Shown piece by piece: positions 19,645-31,753 of a stretch of 64,000 bases of DNA. Every line of letters starts with the position of its first letter. Positions within the stretch are counted from its first letter, which is position 1. The stretch covers positions 105,813,363 through 105,877,362 of the forward strand of contig NC_092046.1 in assembly GCF_003086295.3 (NCBI RefSeq), given 5' to 3'. The translations under genes were made by a program, and so were the position numbers. The notes under the pieces are model-generated. The model saw only the letters and a program-made list of their open reading frames with translations. It was not told where the DNA came from and searched no databases. The stretch is from Arachis hypogaea. Its lineage: Eukaryota > Streptophyta > Magnoliopsida > Fabales > Fabaceae.

Positions 19645-21325
19645 TGATGAGCGGATAATTTATACGCTTTTTGGCATTGTTTTTACATAGTTTTTAGTAT
19701 GATTTAGTTAGTTTTAGTATGTTTTTATTAGTTTTTAAATAAAAATCACATTTCTAGACTTTACTATGAGTTTGTGTGTTTTTATGTGATTTCAGGTAAT
19801 TTCTGGCTGAAATTGAGGGACTTGAGCAAAAATTAGATTCAGAGGCTGAAGAAGGACTGCAGATGCTGTTGGATTCTAACCTCCCTGCACTCAAAGTGGA
19901 TTTTCTGGAGCTACAAGAGTTCAAATGGTGCAATCTTAATTTTTTTGGAAAATAGACATCCAGGGCTTTCCAGCAATATATAATAGTCCATACTTTGCCC
20001 GGGTTTAGACGATGCAAATTGGCGTTCAACGCCAGCTTTCTGCCCTATTCTAGCGTTAAACGCCAGAAACAGGTTGCAAAGCAGAGTTAAACGCCAGAAA
20101 CAAGTTGTAAGCTGGCGTTTAACTCCAAGGAAGACCTCTACACATGAAAGCTTCAATGCTCAGCCCAAGCACACACCAAGTGGGCCCGGAAGTGGATTTC
20201 TGCATCATTTACTTATTTCTGTAACCCTACTAACTAGTTTAGTATAAATAGAACTTTTTACTATTGTGTTAGGAATCTTTTGATCATTTTTGAGACTATC
20301 CTTGTATCACTTTTGATCTCTTGATCACGTTTAGGGGGCTGGCTATTCGGCCATGCCTGGACCTTGTTCTTATGTATTTTCAACGGTAGAGTTTCTACAC
20401 ACCATAGATTAAGGTGTGGAGCTCTGCTGTTCCTCATGAATTAATGCAAAGTACTATTGTTTTTCTATTCAATTCAAGCCTATTTCTTCTCTAAGATATT
20501 CATTCGCACATAAGAACATGATGAATGTGATGATTATGTGACGCTCATCATCATTCTCACTTATGAACGTGTGCCTGACAAACACTTCCGTTCTACATGA
20601 AAACAAGCTTGAATGCGTATCTCTTAGCCTTCTGATCTACAATCAGAGTCTTCGTGGTATAGGCTAAAATTATTGGCGGCCATTCTTGAGATCCGGAAAG
20701 TCTAAACCTTGTCTGTGGTATTTCGAGTAGGATCTGGGAAGGGATGGCTGTGACAAGCTTTAAACTCGCGAGTGCTGGGCGTAGTGATAGACGCAAAAGG
20801 ATTACTGAATCCTATTCCAGCATGATCGAGAACCGATAGATGATTAGCCGTGTGGTGACAGTGCATTTGAACCATTTTCACTGAGAGGACAGGATGTAGC
20901 CATTGACAACGGTGATGCCCAACATACAGCTTGCCATAGAAAGGAGTATGAAGGATTGGATGAAGGCAGTAGGAAAGCAGAGATTCAGAAGGAACAACGC
21001 ATCTCCATACGCTTATCTGAAATTCTCACCAATGAATTACATAAGTATCTTTATCCTATTTTACTTTTTATTTATATTTTAATTATTAAAACCCTATAAC
21101 CATTTGAATCCACCTGATTGAGATTTACAAGGTGACCATAGCTTGCTTCAAGCCGACAATCTCCGTGGGATCGACCCTTAGTCACGTAAGGTTTATTACT
21201 TGGACAACCCAGTGCACTTGCTGGTTAGTTGTGCAAGATTGTGAAGAAGAACTAAGATTAAGAATGTGCGTATTAAGTTTTTAGCGCCGTTACCAAGGAA
21301 TGAACGATCACGATTTTGTGCACCA
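19645..21325 (+). repeat. 3' LTR of E2 (FIDEL-like), 1681 bp
   Basis: It starts TGATGAGCGG and ends GTGCACCA. TATA (AGTATAAATAG) is near 20241-20251. The palindrome cluster is at about 20020-20125, and a degenerate PBS copy at 21282-21299. The next five bases, AGAAC, are the expected target duplication. Confidence 0.92.
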
Positions 21326-21794
21326 AGAACCAAAAGAGTGAAGGCAGAATGATGGAACTTATGCAATGCAACCTATTTAGATGTGAGCTACCTACACGCA
21401 TCATGCTATTCTAATTACTATGTATCTATATATATATATAAGTATACATGTGGTCAAATTGAGTCAAATTTTCAAGAAATCATATATGCACAATCAAGGG
21501 CTAAATCATATCAAAACACATTCACAATTGAGTTGAATTAATCAAAAGAGTTCATAAACTTGCAAGACAAGTAACGATTAAATATGGGCATATGAAAATG
21601 AGCAATTGAACCCTCATTGGATTTGTATATGCACTCTAATCACTCAAGTGTTTGGGGTTAAACCACTCTACTCTTTTCTAGTCATGCTTTCTAAAACTTT
21701 GTTCTTCATCTAACCAATCAACAAATATTAAGTGTACAAATGCAAACATCATGAGAGCTTTTCAAGGTTGTAATGGGGCTAAGGTAAGGAAGAG

Positions 21795-21850
<56 letters not shown>

Positions 21851-22069
21851 CAAGTGAGCTGTAAATTGAATCTTTGACTAACCTAAGTTCTCACCTAACA
21901 CACACACACTCTATATAATTCAGAAATCATGCCTAGCTACCCATAATCTCACTTTTGTGTATTTCACATACTCATGTATCAAAGTTTTCTTTTTAATTTC
22001 ACCACATATGCATTGATGTTTTATTAAACTTAGTATTGGGATAATTTTTGTCACCACATATGCATTGAT

Positions 22070-22105
<36 letters not shown>

Positions 22106-22718
22106 TTATGAAAGGAAACATAACATATCAATGCACATGATTTTTCTGGTTCCACATGAGTATGCACCCAAATTTCCATAATACTTTTTTCATCAACACA
22201 ATTTTATCAACCCAAGTTCCCACAATTCCCCACACTTAATTGATACACAAGCTCTATCTTAAGCTAACTAAAGATTCAATCGGGGTAATTAATTGTTTTT
22301 CCGCTTAAGGCTAGTGATGTGGTAAAATACAAAACAAATAGAGATTAAAAGGCCCAAAGTGGCAAACATGGGTAATCGAAGTGGTAGGCTATTTGGGATA
22401 AGTGAGCTAATAACAAATGATGGCCTCAATCACATATATGCATGAATATACTAAATAATGGACATATAGAATGGAACAAAGTAAAGATTACAATCATAGA
22501 GAAGAAAGCACACAAGAATAAAAATCATGGTTAAATAATGTAACCATGCAATTAAGCTCAAAAAATCACAGGTTGTGTGTTCTTAGCTCAAAACCATATT
22601 CCAACTATATATGTATCATGCATGTTTCAAAAAGTTTTTAACTCAAATCAATGTGAATCTTTAATTGCCTGTTCTAAGAAAAAGATACATTCCTTGAAAA
22701 TTTCATCAATTGACTAAC

Positions 22719-22799
<81 letters not shown>

Positions 22800-23137
22800 T
22801 AAATGAGATGTGATTATGAAAATCTAAAAGTTTTTAGTTTATCCCAATTTTCAATCAAACCAAATGCTCAAATGCAAAAGGGTAAACTAAGCTCAATAAT
22901 CCACATTTTTTCATATCACAACTAATAGACTTAAAAGTGCAATTCAAGATAAATATCTAAGATATATACAAGCCCAAAGTGCAAAATGCAACAAAATAAA
23001 AATAAACAAGAGTACAATAATAGAAATGAGCAAGTACTAAAAGAAAAATAAAATAAAATAAAGTAAAATACAAAATAAAGCAAAATAGGATAAAAAATCT
23101 AAAATGGTTCACCAAAATATACTCCGCCGGACACGGT
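21326..23137 (-). other. E4 non-coding 3' internal region with microsatellites
   Basis: No gene. It has a (TA)n run at 21797-21847, a (TTTA)n run at 22072-22108 and an (ATT)n/(TA)n compound run at about 22718-22795. The rest resembles E3 12263-13720 in reverse. Confidence 0.75.
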
Positions 23138-23177
23138 GACCTCCCTACACTTAAATCACAGCATCGTCCTCGATGCT
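23138..23177 (-). other. internal RGGA hairpin plus purine tract (E4)
   Basis: On the minus strand a perfect 7-bp stem AGCATCG-AGGA-CGATGCT (23160-23177) precedes TTTAAGTGTAGGGAGGTC. Confidence 0.85.
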
Positions 23178-23209
23178 CTCAGTCAAGCCGGGTGTGAAGG
23201 ATCATCGCC

Positions 23210-24572
23210 TACTGAAGGGTGTGTCGCTGGCTCTGTCGGCGGTGGCTGTGCAGGGGCCTGTGGCTCTGTAGGCTGCTCAGGATGAGCCTCCTCATGATGT
23301 GCTTGCTGCGGGGTCTCCTGCTGCTCATCCTCCTCCTACTCATCCTCCTCCTCCTCAGAGTGCTCCGAGGGTGTGTTAGGCTTAGAGGGGATGTCAGTAC
23401 GCCCCGACGTCACAATCAGCTTAAGATGTGAATAGCGTCGCTTGTTGAGATGCTCCAACTGCTCATAACGCCGCTGATTGTGGCGCTCCATCTAGTCAAG
23501 GCGCTCAAAAAGGCGGTGCACAAGATGATAGAATGGCTGAGAAGTGGATGATGGTGCTGCGGAAGCAGGTGGTGCTGCAGGTGCTGAAGGTGCTACTGAG
23601 GATGTGGCTGCATCAGTAGAGGTAGTAATAGTAGGTAGTCTGTGGCCTAGAGGTCCGAATTGCTTGCCGTGTGGAATGACCTTCTTGCAGTCGGCAATCA
23701 GTGGTCTCTCATCTTCTAGCTCCCAAGGCACCTCAACTCGGCGAGCCATCTGGGTGATCAAATAAGGAAATGGCAGGGTGCATCGGACATGAACTCTAGA
23801 CATGTACTTTCTGATGAACCGTGGAAGGTATAGGTCCTTTCCTTCTATGACGCACCAAATAAGGATGATCATGGCAGCTGGCACTTCTGACTTATGAGTA
23901 CTAAGCATAACATAATTACTCAGTATCTGTTGCCACAGCCTAGCCTCATCATTGAGATAAATAATCTTTATACCCATGGAGTTAACTTTGACTTTCCCAT
24001 AGCCCACGGAACGTCAGGGTCAATGGCTATGGTACACATGACAGCATCCTGATCGAAACTCATGAATCTAATAGAGTCCTCGGCCTTCTGATAACCATCT
24101 GTATCATCGGTTTTAGGCTGGAAGGGAGGATATCCTCTATCGCCTCCTCAGTGACTAAAATCTGCTTTCCCCTAAGTTATACTGCATTAAGGGTCATCTT
24201 ATAATAGTTACAATAGAACTCACGGACCCATGATGCGTTTACCTCTGTCAGATCTCTCTCCAGAAACACCCAACCTCTCTGTTTGATCTGATTTTCAGTG
24301 TACTTCTTTAATTCGGTTGGTATTTATAGCGTCCTTTCCAAATAGAGATGCCATTTTTCCGCAAAGACCGTCAACTTGAGTTCACAGTAAAGGTTGGCAA
24401 ATTTGACGGGGTCATTAGCAGGCACAATTTGATCAGCTTTTTCTTGGTCAGTAAAGTTCTTTTCACGCCAAGATTCATCCGATAGAATATCCGATAGAGT
24501 AATGGATGACTGGCCTCTCTTCCTCTTACCGGAGCTGGCCGTAGCGTTGCCTTTTCCTTTTCTATCAGACAT
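23210..24572 (-). pseudogene. ORF3 of E4, plant transposon protein type, broken
   Basis: The ATG at 24572 follows a TTTTTCAGG acceptor-like site and gives MSDRKGKGNATASSGKRKRG, a basic, nuclear-type N-terminus. The frame stops at 24324 (Lys to stop relative to E7). A second open block at 24007-23492 carries the conserved core (IYLNDEARLWQQI, EVPAAMIILIWCVIEGKDLYLPRF, MSRVHVRCTLPF), and a TAG at 23492 interrupts before the Ser/Pro/Glu-rich tail, which runs to about 23210. At least one frameshift lies between 24320 and 24010. The protein family is the same as 41048-42382. Confidence 0.78.
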
Positions 24573-26435
24573 CCTGAAAAACAGAATATCCAGGATACAT
24601 ATTATCAACTATAGCAGAGAAACAAGAAAGCAAACACTGTGCAAGCATAACAAGCAGTAGATAGGCAAAAGAGTAGTTGAAGCTAACACATGAACTGAGT
24701 CAGAAAGAGATAAATCCTTGGAATGAAAGAAAGGTAGGATTCAAAGAAATCAATCAGAAATCACAATCGAAGAATTTATATAATGAAATTCAGTATGCTT
24801 GTTTGTTAAGGAATAACAATTATCATGCCTTGAAAGGAATTAAAAGAGTTAGTTGAAAAAGGGTGAAAACGAAAAAGAAAAAGTGAGAAAGTCAAGTTAG
24901 TTAGAATTAGTGGCATGGTAATGTAGTTCCTAACCAAAATGTGGGCATGAATGCAAAGAACAAGCACGCTCACTTTCATGAAGAGAAAGCAAATCATTGA
25001 TGGTGAAAGATGTAATATAAGAAGCATAAAAAGAATTAAAATCATCAACGATGCATTTCAAATATAAAGGGAACCAAAAGGAATGGAAATGCTAACCCAT
25101 CATCCCATGAATTAGCTTTGGTTTAAACCAAAAAAATCACAATTCAAAAGTATTAAAGTCAATTCATGAGTGGAAGTTGGGCAGCATTTTGGTAGTAAAA
25201 TGGGCATTCCCGAAATAAATAAATAGCAGCAGATCAGCAATTCAAGTCAAGCTCATATGAAGTTCAATATTTGTCAATTAGCATGAAGAACAAGAAAATT
25301 CATATGACTCAGGCATCATTAAGCAAAACAAAACAGTTGGCTATTTCTCAAACTCAATCAATCAATTTGGATTTCCTATGAATTCATTAAAATTAAAAAC
25401 ACCTAAAACCATATATAAATTCACAGGGAATAAGCAAATGAGCCAATAAGACAACAATAAGCAATGAGTCCATAACCAATTAAGCACATGCAGCATGCTT
25501 TCTTTGGTCAATGAACAAAATAATGGCTGAACCATGGCATTAATTCAGTAAAAATTGCTCAAAAAGAAGATATGCAATCAACCTTCCATCATTAAATTCA
25601 GCAACCAATCATTAATAAGGAATATGGATTCAAAGAATTAAGCTCCACTGAAGCAACAATGAAGATCAAATTGCAACAAGAATTCAACAGCAATAACAAC
25701 TCAGATCTGAAATCCATCAAAATCATACAATAAGAATCCAATAGCAAAGAACCAATTCAACTCAGATAAGAACTCAGCATTTTCAGATAATACTCAGCAA
25801 CATCAATAAACCAGTTTAGCACAAAAGTAAATTAATGAAACATTAACATAGCAAAAATAACAAATTAAACCCGATTAACAACATCGAGCAAATTAGTTTA
25901 GCACAGGGCAAGTCATTACCAGCACAGACAAAGAAGGATCAACCATTACCAGATAGCGAGAATGGAGCAATTATCAGACCTAAATCTACTAACCACATCC
26001 TAACTACCTAACCACCTAAAATCCACTAGTAACATGCGTCTCTAACTATCCTAATTCTAACAAAATGTAAACTAAGCTAACTAACTTAATTGAACAGAAG
26101 GAGAATTTGAAATGCAGAGATGGAAGCAGGAAAACATGGGAGGTGCAGTAGTAGGATTGGGGAGGAAGGGAAAAGGGGAGTGACGCCCAGAGATCGTGGC
26201 GACACGACGGCGCGGTGACTGTCTGCGGCAGTGCTCGGGGTCGGCGGGAAGAAGGAGGGAGAGGGAGGGGCGGTCGGCGGCGGCTCGGGGTTGCCGGAAC
26301 TGGGCGGTGATGGTGGTGGTGATGGAGGTTTCAATGGAGGGAAAAAGGGGGAGAGAAAAGAGATGTTGGAGGGAAGAGAAGAAGAGAGGGCACGCGAGGG
26401 GGTAGGGTTCTCGCGTCTGAGGTTAATGAAATCAA
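24573..26435 (-). other. E4 spacer between ORF3 and the palindrome array
   Basis: No supported gene. 24600-26090 is A-rich on the plus strand (pyrimidine-rich in the element's sense). 26160-26400 is G-rich on the plus strand, with runs that could form quadruplexes near 26238-26270. Open frames in the G-rich part are not conserved with E7. Confidence 0.65.
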
Positions 26436-26853
26436 ATCCACGCGTACGCGTGGATCACGCTTGAGCGTGGATAAGAAAAAAAATGCATCGACGCGTACGC
26501 GTCATAGACGAGAACGCGTGAAGGGAGCTTAATGAAGATGACGCGTACGGGTGAAGCACGTGTAAGCGTCGACCGAAATTGTGCTAAACACAGAATTCTA
26601 GCGTCGTTTTCACGCAACTCTCTGTTCAGATTGAAGGGGGCAAGATTTTACATACGACGCATGCGCATCGCGCATGCCCACGCGTGGTGTGCTAGAATTT
26701 CAAATGACACGTACGTGTCGGGGATGCGTGCGCGTGGGTCAAATTATACTTTTTGCACACCAACCGCACGATTCCATCACAACTTTCTGTTCATTGGATG
26801 GGGGAGTGGGATTTGCCTCGACGCCCACGCGTCGCGTACGTGTACGCGTGGGT
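26436..26853 (-). repeat. ACGCGTACGCGT palindrome array (E4 internal)
   Basis: Repeated palindromes such as CACGCGTACGCGTG (26439), GACGCGTACGCGTC (26490) and degraded CpG-depleted forms such as GACACGTACGTGTC (26705). Confidence 0.8.
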
Positions 26854-26962
26854 TTTTTTTTTTAGAATGCAGAATGCAGATGATTATGCAGAAATTATGA
26901 ATGAACACTAATAAAAATAAAATAAAATAAAACTAAGAATAAAAATGAAAGATCATACCATG

Positions 26963-26980
26963 GTGGGTTGTCTCCCACCT
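26963..26980 (-). other. ORF2-end hairpin GGTGGG-AGACAA-CCCACC (E4)
   Basis: Identical to the E3 and E7 hairpins and at the same place, downstream of the ORF2 end. Confidence 0.85.
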
Positions 26981-27028
26981 AGCACTTTTAGTTAAAGTCC
27001 TTAAGTTGGACATTTGGTGAGCTCCTAG

Positions 27029-27308
27029 TCATGGTGGTTTGTGCTTGAACTCATCTTGAAACTTCCACCAATGCTTGGTCTTCCAATAAACTCCGACATT
27101 TTCGAATGAATTTTCCAAGTCTTGAGGGAGTTCTTCACAACCTTTGAGCTCCCAAAATTGATCCTCTTGTATGCCGGGATCCCAAATCTTGTATCTACAC
27201 CCGTTTGTAAATTGAGCATCGTTGTTCCAACTGGGTGACAGACAATCTGAATTCTCTATGCAATACCAAACTCTTCTCTTAGATCCAACCAAATGTTCAC
27301 TAGTTCCA
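27029..27308 (-). pseudogene. ORF2 C-terminal fragment of E4, cut by the E5 LTR
   Basis: It carries NSDCLSPSWNND, GCRYKIWDPGI and VYWKTKHWWKFQDEFKHKPP, the same Trp/Cys-rich C-terminus as E3 ORF2 but clearly diverged. The reading frame enters from E5 LTR sequence, so upstream codons are not native. The N-terminal part should lie beyond E5, right of the window. Confidence 0.78.
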
Positions 27309-28756
27309 CTGACGAACGGATTTTTGCTAGTAAAGAATTCACAAAATAAACTCTCGTTGCTAATATAGTTTCTAAACCAACAAAGAATCCTTTCGTACAA
27401 AAGTTTAGTTGTCACTTAAGAAAAACTAATAAAAATAATAACCGAAGTATTCAAACCTCGGGTCATCTCTCAAGGAATTGCAGGGAGGTGTATTTATTAT
27501 TAGTTATGGAAAAGTATCTTTTTGGGTTTTTGAATAAGGAACAAGGAAGGTAAATTGGCAAGAAGTAAATTAATAACTAGAAAAGCTCTTGGCAAGGTAT
27601 GAAAACTAGACATCCTATCCTAGTTATCCTTATCAATTGTGATGAGAATTTTTCATTGCTCCCACTTAGTTAACTTCTAACTATGGAGGAAAGTCAAGTG
27701 GACTAATCAACTTGATTCCTCAAGTCCTGGTCAACTCCTAAGGAAAGAATAGCTTTAGAGGGATCCAAATCAACCAGCAACTTTCAATTAACAATCAACA
27801 AAGGAGTTTGATAACTCAAGAGTCTCCAATTACTCAACCAAAGCCAAGAATATAAAAACCTAGCTTAACAAATAAACATAAAATACCTCAAATTGCATTA
27901 AATATAAGAAATCAAATCAAACATGGAGTTCATAAACTAAATTGGGAAAATAAACAAATCAACAAGAGAAATAAGTAAACTAAAGTGCTAGACTAAATAA
28001 GAGTAGAAAAAAACTAAATTAAAGGAACATTGAACCTGGAATTAGGAAGAAATAAACCTAAAACTAAGAGAAATCCTAAAATCTAGAGAGAGGAGAGAGC
28101 CTCTCTCTCAAGAAACTACATCCAAAACCTAAAATTTTGTGAATGAATGTTGTGTATTGAGTCTTTGCTTGTCTCCTGGCTTTAGTCTGCGTTTCTGGGC
28201 CGAAAACTGGGTCCAAACTCAGCCCAAAATCGCCCCCAGCATTTTCTGCGATTTCTGTAGGTAGCGCATGTCACGCATACGCGTCAGTCATGCGTACGCA
28301 TCGATTGACAAAAATCCTGGTCACGCGTACGCGTCAGTCACGCATACGCGTCGCTTGTCTTCTGCCTAGTCACGCGTACGCGTCAGGTACGCGCACGCGT
28401 CGTCGTGCAAACTCCAATTCATGTGTACGCGTCAGGTACGCGCACGCGTCAATCCTCGCTGGTTGTCTCCTTTATTTCTTGTGTTCCTTCCATTTTTTGC
28501 AAGCTTCCTTTCTATCCTATAAGCCATTCCTGCCCCATAAAGCCTGAAAACACTTAACGCACATATCACGACATCGAATGGTAATGAGAGAGGATTAATA
28601 ATTAACAATTTTAAGGCCAAAGAAGGATGTTTTCAATCATAGCACAAAATTAGGAAGGAAAATGTAAAACATGCGAATTATATGAATAAGTGTGAGTTTA
28701 GTGGATAAAATCCACTCAATTAAGTACAAAATGTACCACAAAATAGTAGTGCATCA
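27309..28756 (-). repeat. 3' LTR of E5, 1448 bp
   Basis: On the minus strand it starts TGATGCACTACT and ends CCGTTCGTCA. It is related to the E3 and E7 LTRs (shared TTGCAACGAGAGTTTA-type and ACTTGACTTTCC-type blocks). An ACGCGTACGCGT cluster is at 28266-28455. The left boundary rests on the switch to ORF2 sequence and a terminal TG. Confidence 0.8.
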
Positions 28757-28796
28757 AATCTCCCCACACTTGAACATTAGCATGTCCTCATGCTAA
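28757..28796 (-). other. terminal RGGA hairpin and polypurine-type tract (E5)
   Basis: Minus strand: perfect TTAGCATG-AGGA-CATGCTAA stem-loop (28777-28796), then a TTCAAGTGTGGGGA tract and the LTR. Confidence 0.85.
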
Positions 28797-29114
28797 GCTC
28801 AAGGAGATATAAAGAATGAATAAGGGAAAGTAAGACTCATGAGATGCAACCTATGAATGCAACTATATGCTAAGATGATTTTTGTCTACTTGGTTAAAAG
28901 TAAATAAGCTCTTTAAGACAAACATAAATCAGATTCCACTAATTCAAATCATACAATAAAAGACAAGTAAACTTGTAAGAAGATAGCTCATGAAAGCAGG
29001 GAACATAGAATCAAGCATTGAACCCTCACTGATAGTGTATATGCACTCTAATCGCTCAGGTATCTAGGGTTGATCACTCTACTCTTCTCTAGTCTTGCTT
29101 TCTAGACTTTGTTT
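28797..29114 (-). other. E5 internal non-coding segment left of E6
   Basis: No gene. Collinear with E4 from about 21340 to 21700. It ends with TGTTT (29110-29114), the probable E6 target duplication, matched by TGTTC at 60368-60372. Confidence 0.75.
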
Positions 29115-31457
29115 TGATGCCAGGGCATTTTGGCCAGTTTCACTGACCTTTTCTTTATGGTTTTAGGGTAGTTTCATGCATTTTCTTAGGAAATAAGCAA
29201 GTTTTGGGTAAATAATCACTTACATCTTGATTCAAGCAAACATTGTGAATTTTACATGATTTCATGAGAATTATGCATGAATTAAATGACAAAATTGAAT
29301 GATGCATTTCTCATAACTTGGATTAGAGCTTTGATACACTTTATTGCTTGATTTCAGGACAAAGGAAGCAAGGAAGAACCACGTTAGTAGCCACGTTAGT
29401 CTAGCTAACGTGACCACTAACGTGGAATGGAGGCTAGCTTGTAACGTTAATGAGAAAAGTGATCGCCATTAACGCCTTCGTGAGCCATCATAACCTACGT
29501 TAGTTGCCACGTTAACTATGTTAACGTGGAAGCTAACGTGGAAGAGAAGTAAAACTCTAACGTTAGTGGTAAAAGTAAGTGCCACTAACGTTCCAAAGTG
29601 GCAGCTGGCCACATTAAGAGTCACGTTAACTCAGTTAACGTGAACTCTAAAGTGGATGAGGAAGATAATGCCAACGTTAGTGACACTCACCTTTGTCACT
29701 AACGTTGGACTAAGCTCATATTTGCCACGTTAAGAGTCACGTTAACCTAGTTAACGTGGACTCTAACGTGGAGGGAGCAAGGAATCACCAACGTTAGTGA
29801 CACTCACCTTTGTCACTAACGTTGGATTAAGCCACTATGAGCCACGTTAGTTGCCACGTTAATTACATTAACGTGGAAGCTAACGTGGAGAAGAGGGATG
29901 ATGAGCCAACGTTAGTGACACTCACCTTTGTCACTAACGTTGGAGATGGCTATCAATACCACGTTAGAAGTCACGTTAACCTAGTTAACGTGAACTCTAA
30001 CGTGGGAAGTAGGGGCATTTTGAAGCGTTAGTGACAAAGGTAAGTGTCACTAACGCTCTCGAAGATTTGGCAAGCCTACATTAAAGGCCACGTTAACTAT
30101 ACTAACGTGAACTCTAACGTAGGGAGAAAGGGGTACTCTCAACGTTATTGGAAAAGGTGAACCCCAGTAACGTTTGCGAAGGGCCAAGAAGTAACATTGG
30201 TGGTCACTTTAGTGCCACTAACGTTGAAGTTAACGTGGACCATTTTTGGGTTAGGAACGTTAGTGAAAAAGGTGATTGTCACTAACATTCTCGACCCTAC
30301 AATTTCACTACAGGTTAACACCATTAACGCCCCAAGCTAAAGTCCATACCTACTGCACACTTTCTCTGCAAGTAATGATGAGCCCACTGAAGAAGATAAC
30401 TGCTTCAACTCAAGATCCAAAGGCTCATATCCAAGACTTGAAGAAGCAACTAGAAGATCAGAAGAATAGTATAAATAGTGAGAACTTTGAACTAGAAAAG
30501 GAGCTTTTGGCATTTTTAGAATTACTCTCTATATTTTTACTTTCTCTGCAACTTCTAGTTTAACTTTTCAGAATGCATTCTCCATCTTTGTTTTCCATTC
30601 CCAGAGCTATGAACAACTAAACCCCTTTCATTGGGTTAGGGAGCTCTGTTGTAATTTGATGGATCGATAATAGTTTTCATTATTCTCCTTCTTTCTTTTC
30701 TCTTGATTTTACTAGAAAGCTTTCAATCTTCATCCAATTGAGTAGTTATCTTGGAAAAGAAGCTATTCATACTTGGATCTCTTCGGAACCTTGGAAGAGG
30801 AATGAAGAGATCATGCTAGAAATGCTTTCTCATGTTGGACCAAATTGGGGTTTGGATGGATATAGTGACATATAATCCTACCAATATTTTGATTTGGAAA
30901 TACATGTGGTATAATCAGTGACCATACCTCATCTCTTCTCATGAGCAATTGGACCAAGGAATTGGCTATTGATCAAGATTTGAGAGATTGAATTACCAAG
31001 GAATTGGAATTCAATCACTTAAGATTACCAAGGAGATCAATGAATGCATTGATTGAGGAAGAGATGAAAATGAACTTGATCCGGAGGATGCAACATCTCC
31101 TAAGCCCAATGAACTCCCCATTTCTGATCTTACCCATTCTCTTTAATTTCTGTCAATCACTTTTATGATCGTCTTCCCCATTCCCATTTAAGATTCTGTA
31201 ATTTATTTTCCGTCATCTATTTTCAGCTCTTTATTTCCAGCATTTACATTTTCTGCTATTTACTTTCCCGCCATTTAATTTCCTGGAACTCTCAAATCAA
31301 ATTCTGCTTAGTTCAACTAGAACATTCATCCAATTAAAGTTGCTTGACCAATCAATCCCTGTGGGATTCGACCTCACTCTATTGTGAGTTTTTACTTAAG
31401 GACAATTTGGTATACTTGCCGAGGGAGATTTATTAAGAGACAAGTTTCCGTGCATCA
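29115..31457 (+). repeat. 5' LTR of E6, 2343 bp
   Basis: TGATGCCAGGG...CCGTGCATCA. It contains a 0.9-kb ladder of ACGT-rich hairpins (29385-30290) and a TATA box TATAAATAG at 30470-30478, so U3 holds the ladder and transcription should start near 30500. The open frame 30276-30563 crosses the TATA box and is unlikely to be a gene. Confidence 0.93.
29385..30290 (+). repeat. ladder of ACGT-core hairpins in the E6 LTR, about 118-bp period
   Basis: 38-nt hairpins with 15-bp arms (CCAACGTTAGTGACA paired with TGTCACTAACGTTGG, 8-nt loop) start at 29671, 29788 and 29906; a shorter relative starts at 30024. Between them lie CACGTTAAC...GTTAACGTG inverted repeats. By my count about 40 ACGT tetramers fall in 0.9 kb. 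The 3' LTR copy (about 58295-59200) keeps the layout, with many ACGT reduced to ACAT or ATGT. Confidence 0.88.
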
Positions 31458-31463
31458 AGTTTA

Positions 31464-31481
31464 TGGCGCCGTTGCCAGGGA
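31464..31481 (+). other. primer-binding site of E6 (tRNA-Asp type)
   Basis: TGGCGCCGTTGCCAGGGA, six bases after the LTR, one mismatch to the tRNA-Asp complement. Confidence 0.87.
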
Positions 31482-31753
31482 TTAATTTTATATCAACAAT
31501 GATTAAATTGGTGGATAACTAGATTAAGCATTTTCCTTTTGTTTGATTTAATTTCATCTGAGTAATTTACTTTCAGTTTTAGTTATTTCTTTCCCTTTAC
31601 CTTTCACCCATTAGTGGTGTTACCTGCATTTTGTTTTAATATTTGCTTCACTGACCCACTAACTGTTTGATATATTGCATCACTCACACTAACAGCATTT
31701 CTGCAGAAAATATTGTCTGCATCTATCTTTCTTGCTTGTACCTTATTGGGTGT

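Larger units (their letters stand above)
7065..21325 (+). mobile_element. E2: FIDEL-like element, 5' truncated, interrupted by E3
   Basis: It comprises a gag fragment (7065-7305), the E3 insertion (7306-15183), the rest of gag and protease (15184-16444), ORF3 (17334-18485) and the 3' LTR (19645-21325). E8 is the uninterrupted relative. The 5' LTR and first half of gag are missing; the break coincides with the EVE edge, so they may lie left of the window. No RT or integrase lies between protease and ORF3. The 3' LTR abuts E4 sequence, so E2 probably inserted into E4. Confidence 0.88.
21326..27308 (-). mobile_element. E4: internal part of an E3-class element, minus strand
   Basis: Read on the minus strand: ORF2 end, GGTGGG hairpin, ACGCG array, G-rich/A-rich spacer, ORF3 pseudogene, internal hairpin and purine tract, non-coding 3' region. 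This is the E7 order. E2's LTR cuts it on the left and E5's LTR on the right, so both inserted into it; it is the outermost layer seen. Confidence 0.82.

Noticed and set aside
26196..26900. Frames across the ACGCG array of E4
   Set aside because: Arg/Ala/His-rich peptides forced by CG palindromes; they change between copies.
29837..30031. Short frame repeated in both E6 LTRs (58747-58941)
   Set aside because: It is the hairpin ladder read as codons; no start context and no conserved protein features.
29385..30290. Possible CRISPR-like array
   Set aside because: The period is about 118 bp, units are imperfect palindromes without unique spacers, and the setting is a plant LTR.
30276..30563. 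95-codon open frame in both E6 LTRs (59186-59473 in the other)
   Set aside because: It spans the TATA box at 30470 and lies partly in the hairpin ladder; its presence in both LTRs only reflects their recent common origin.
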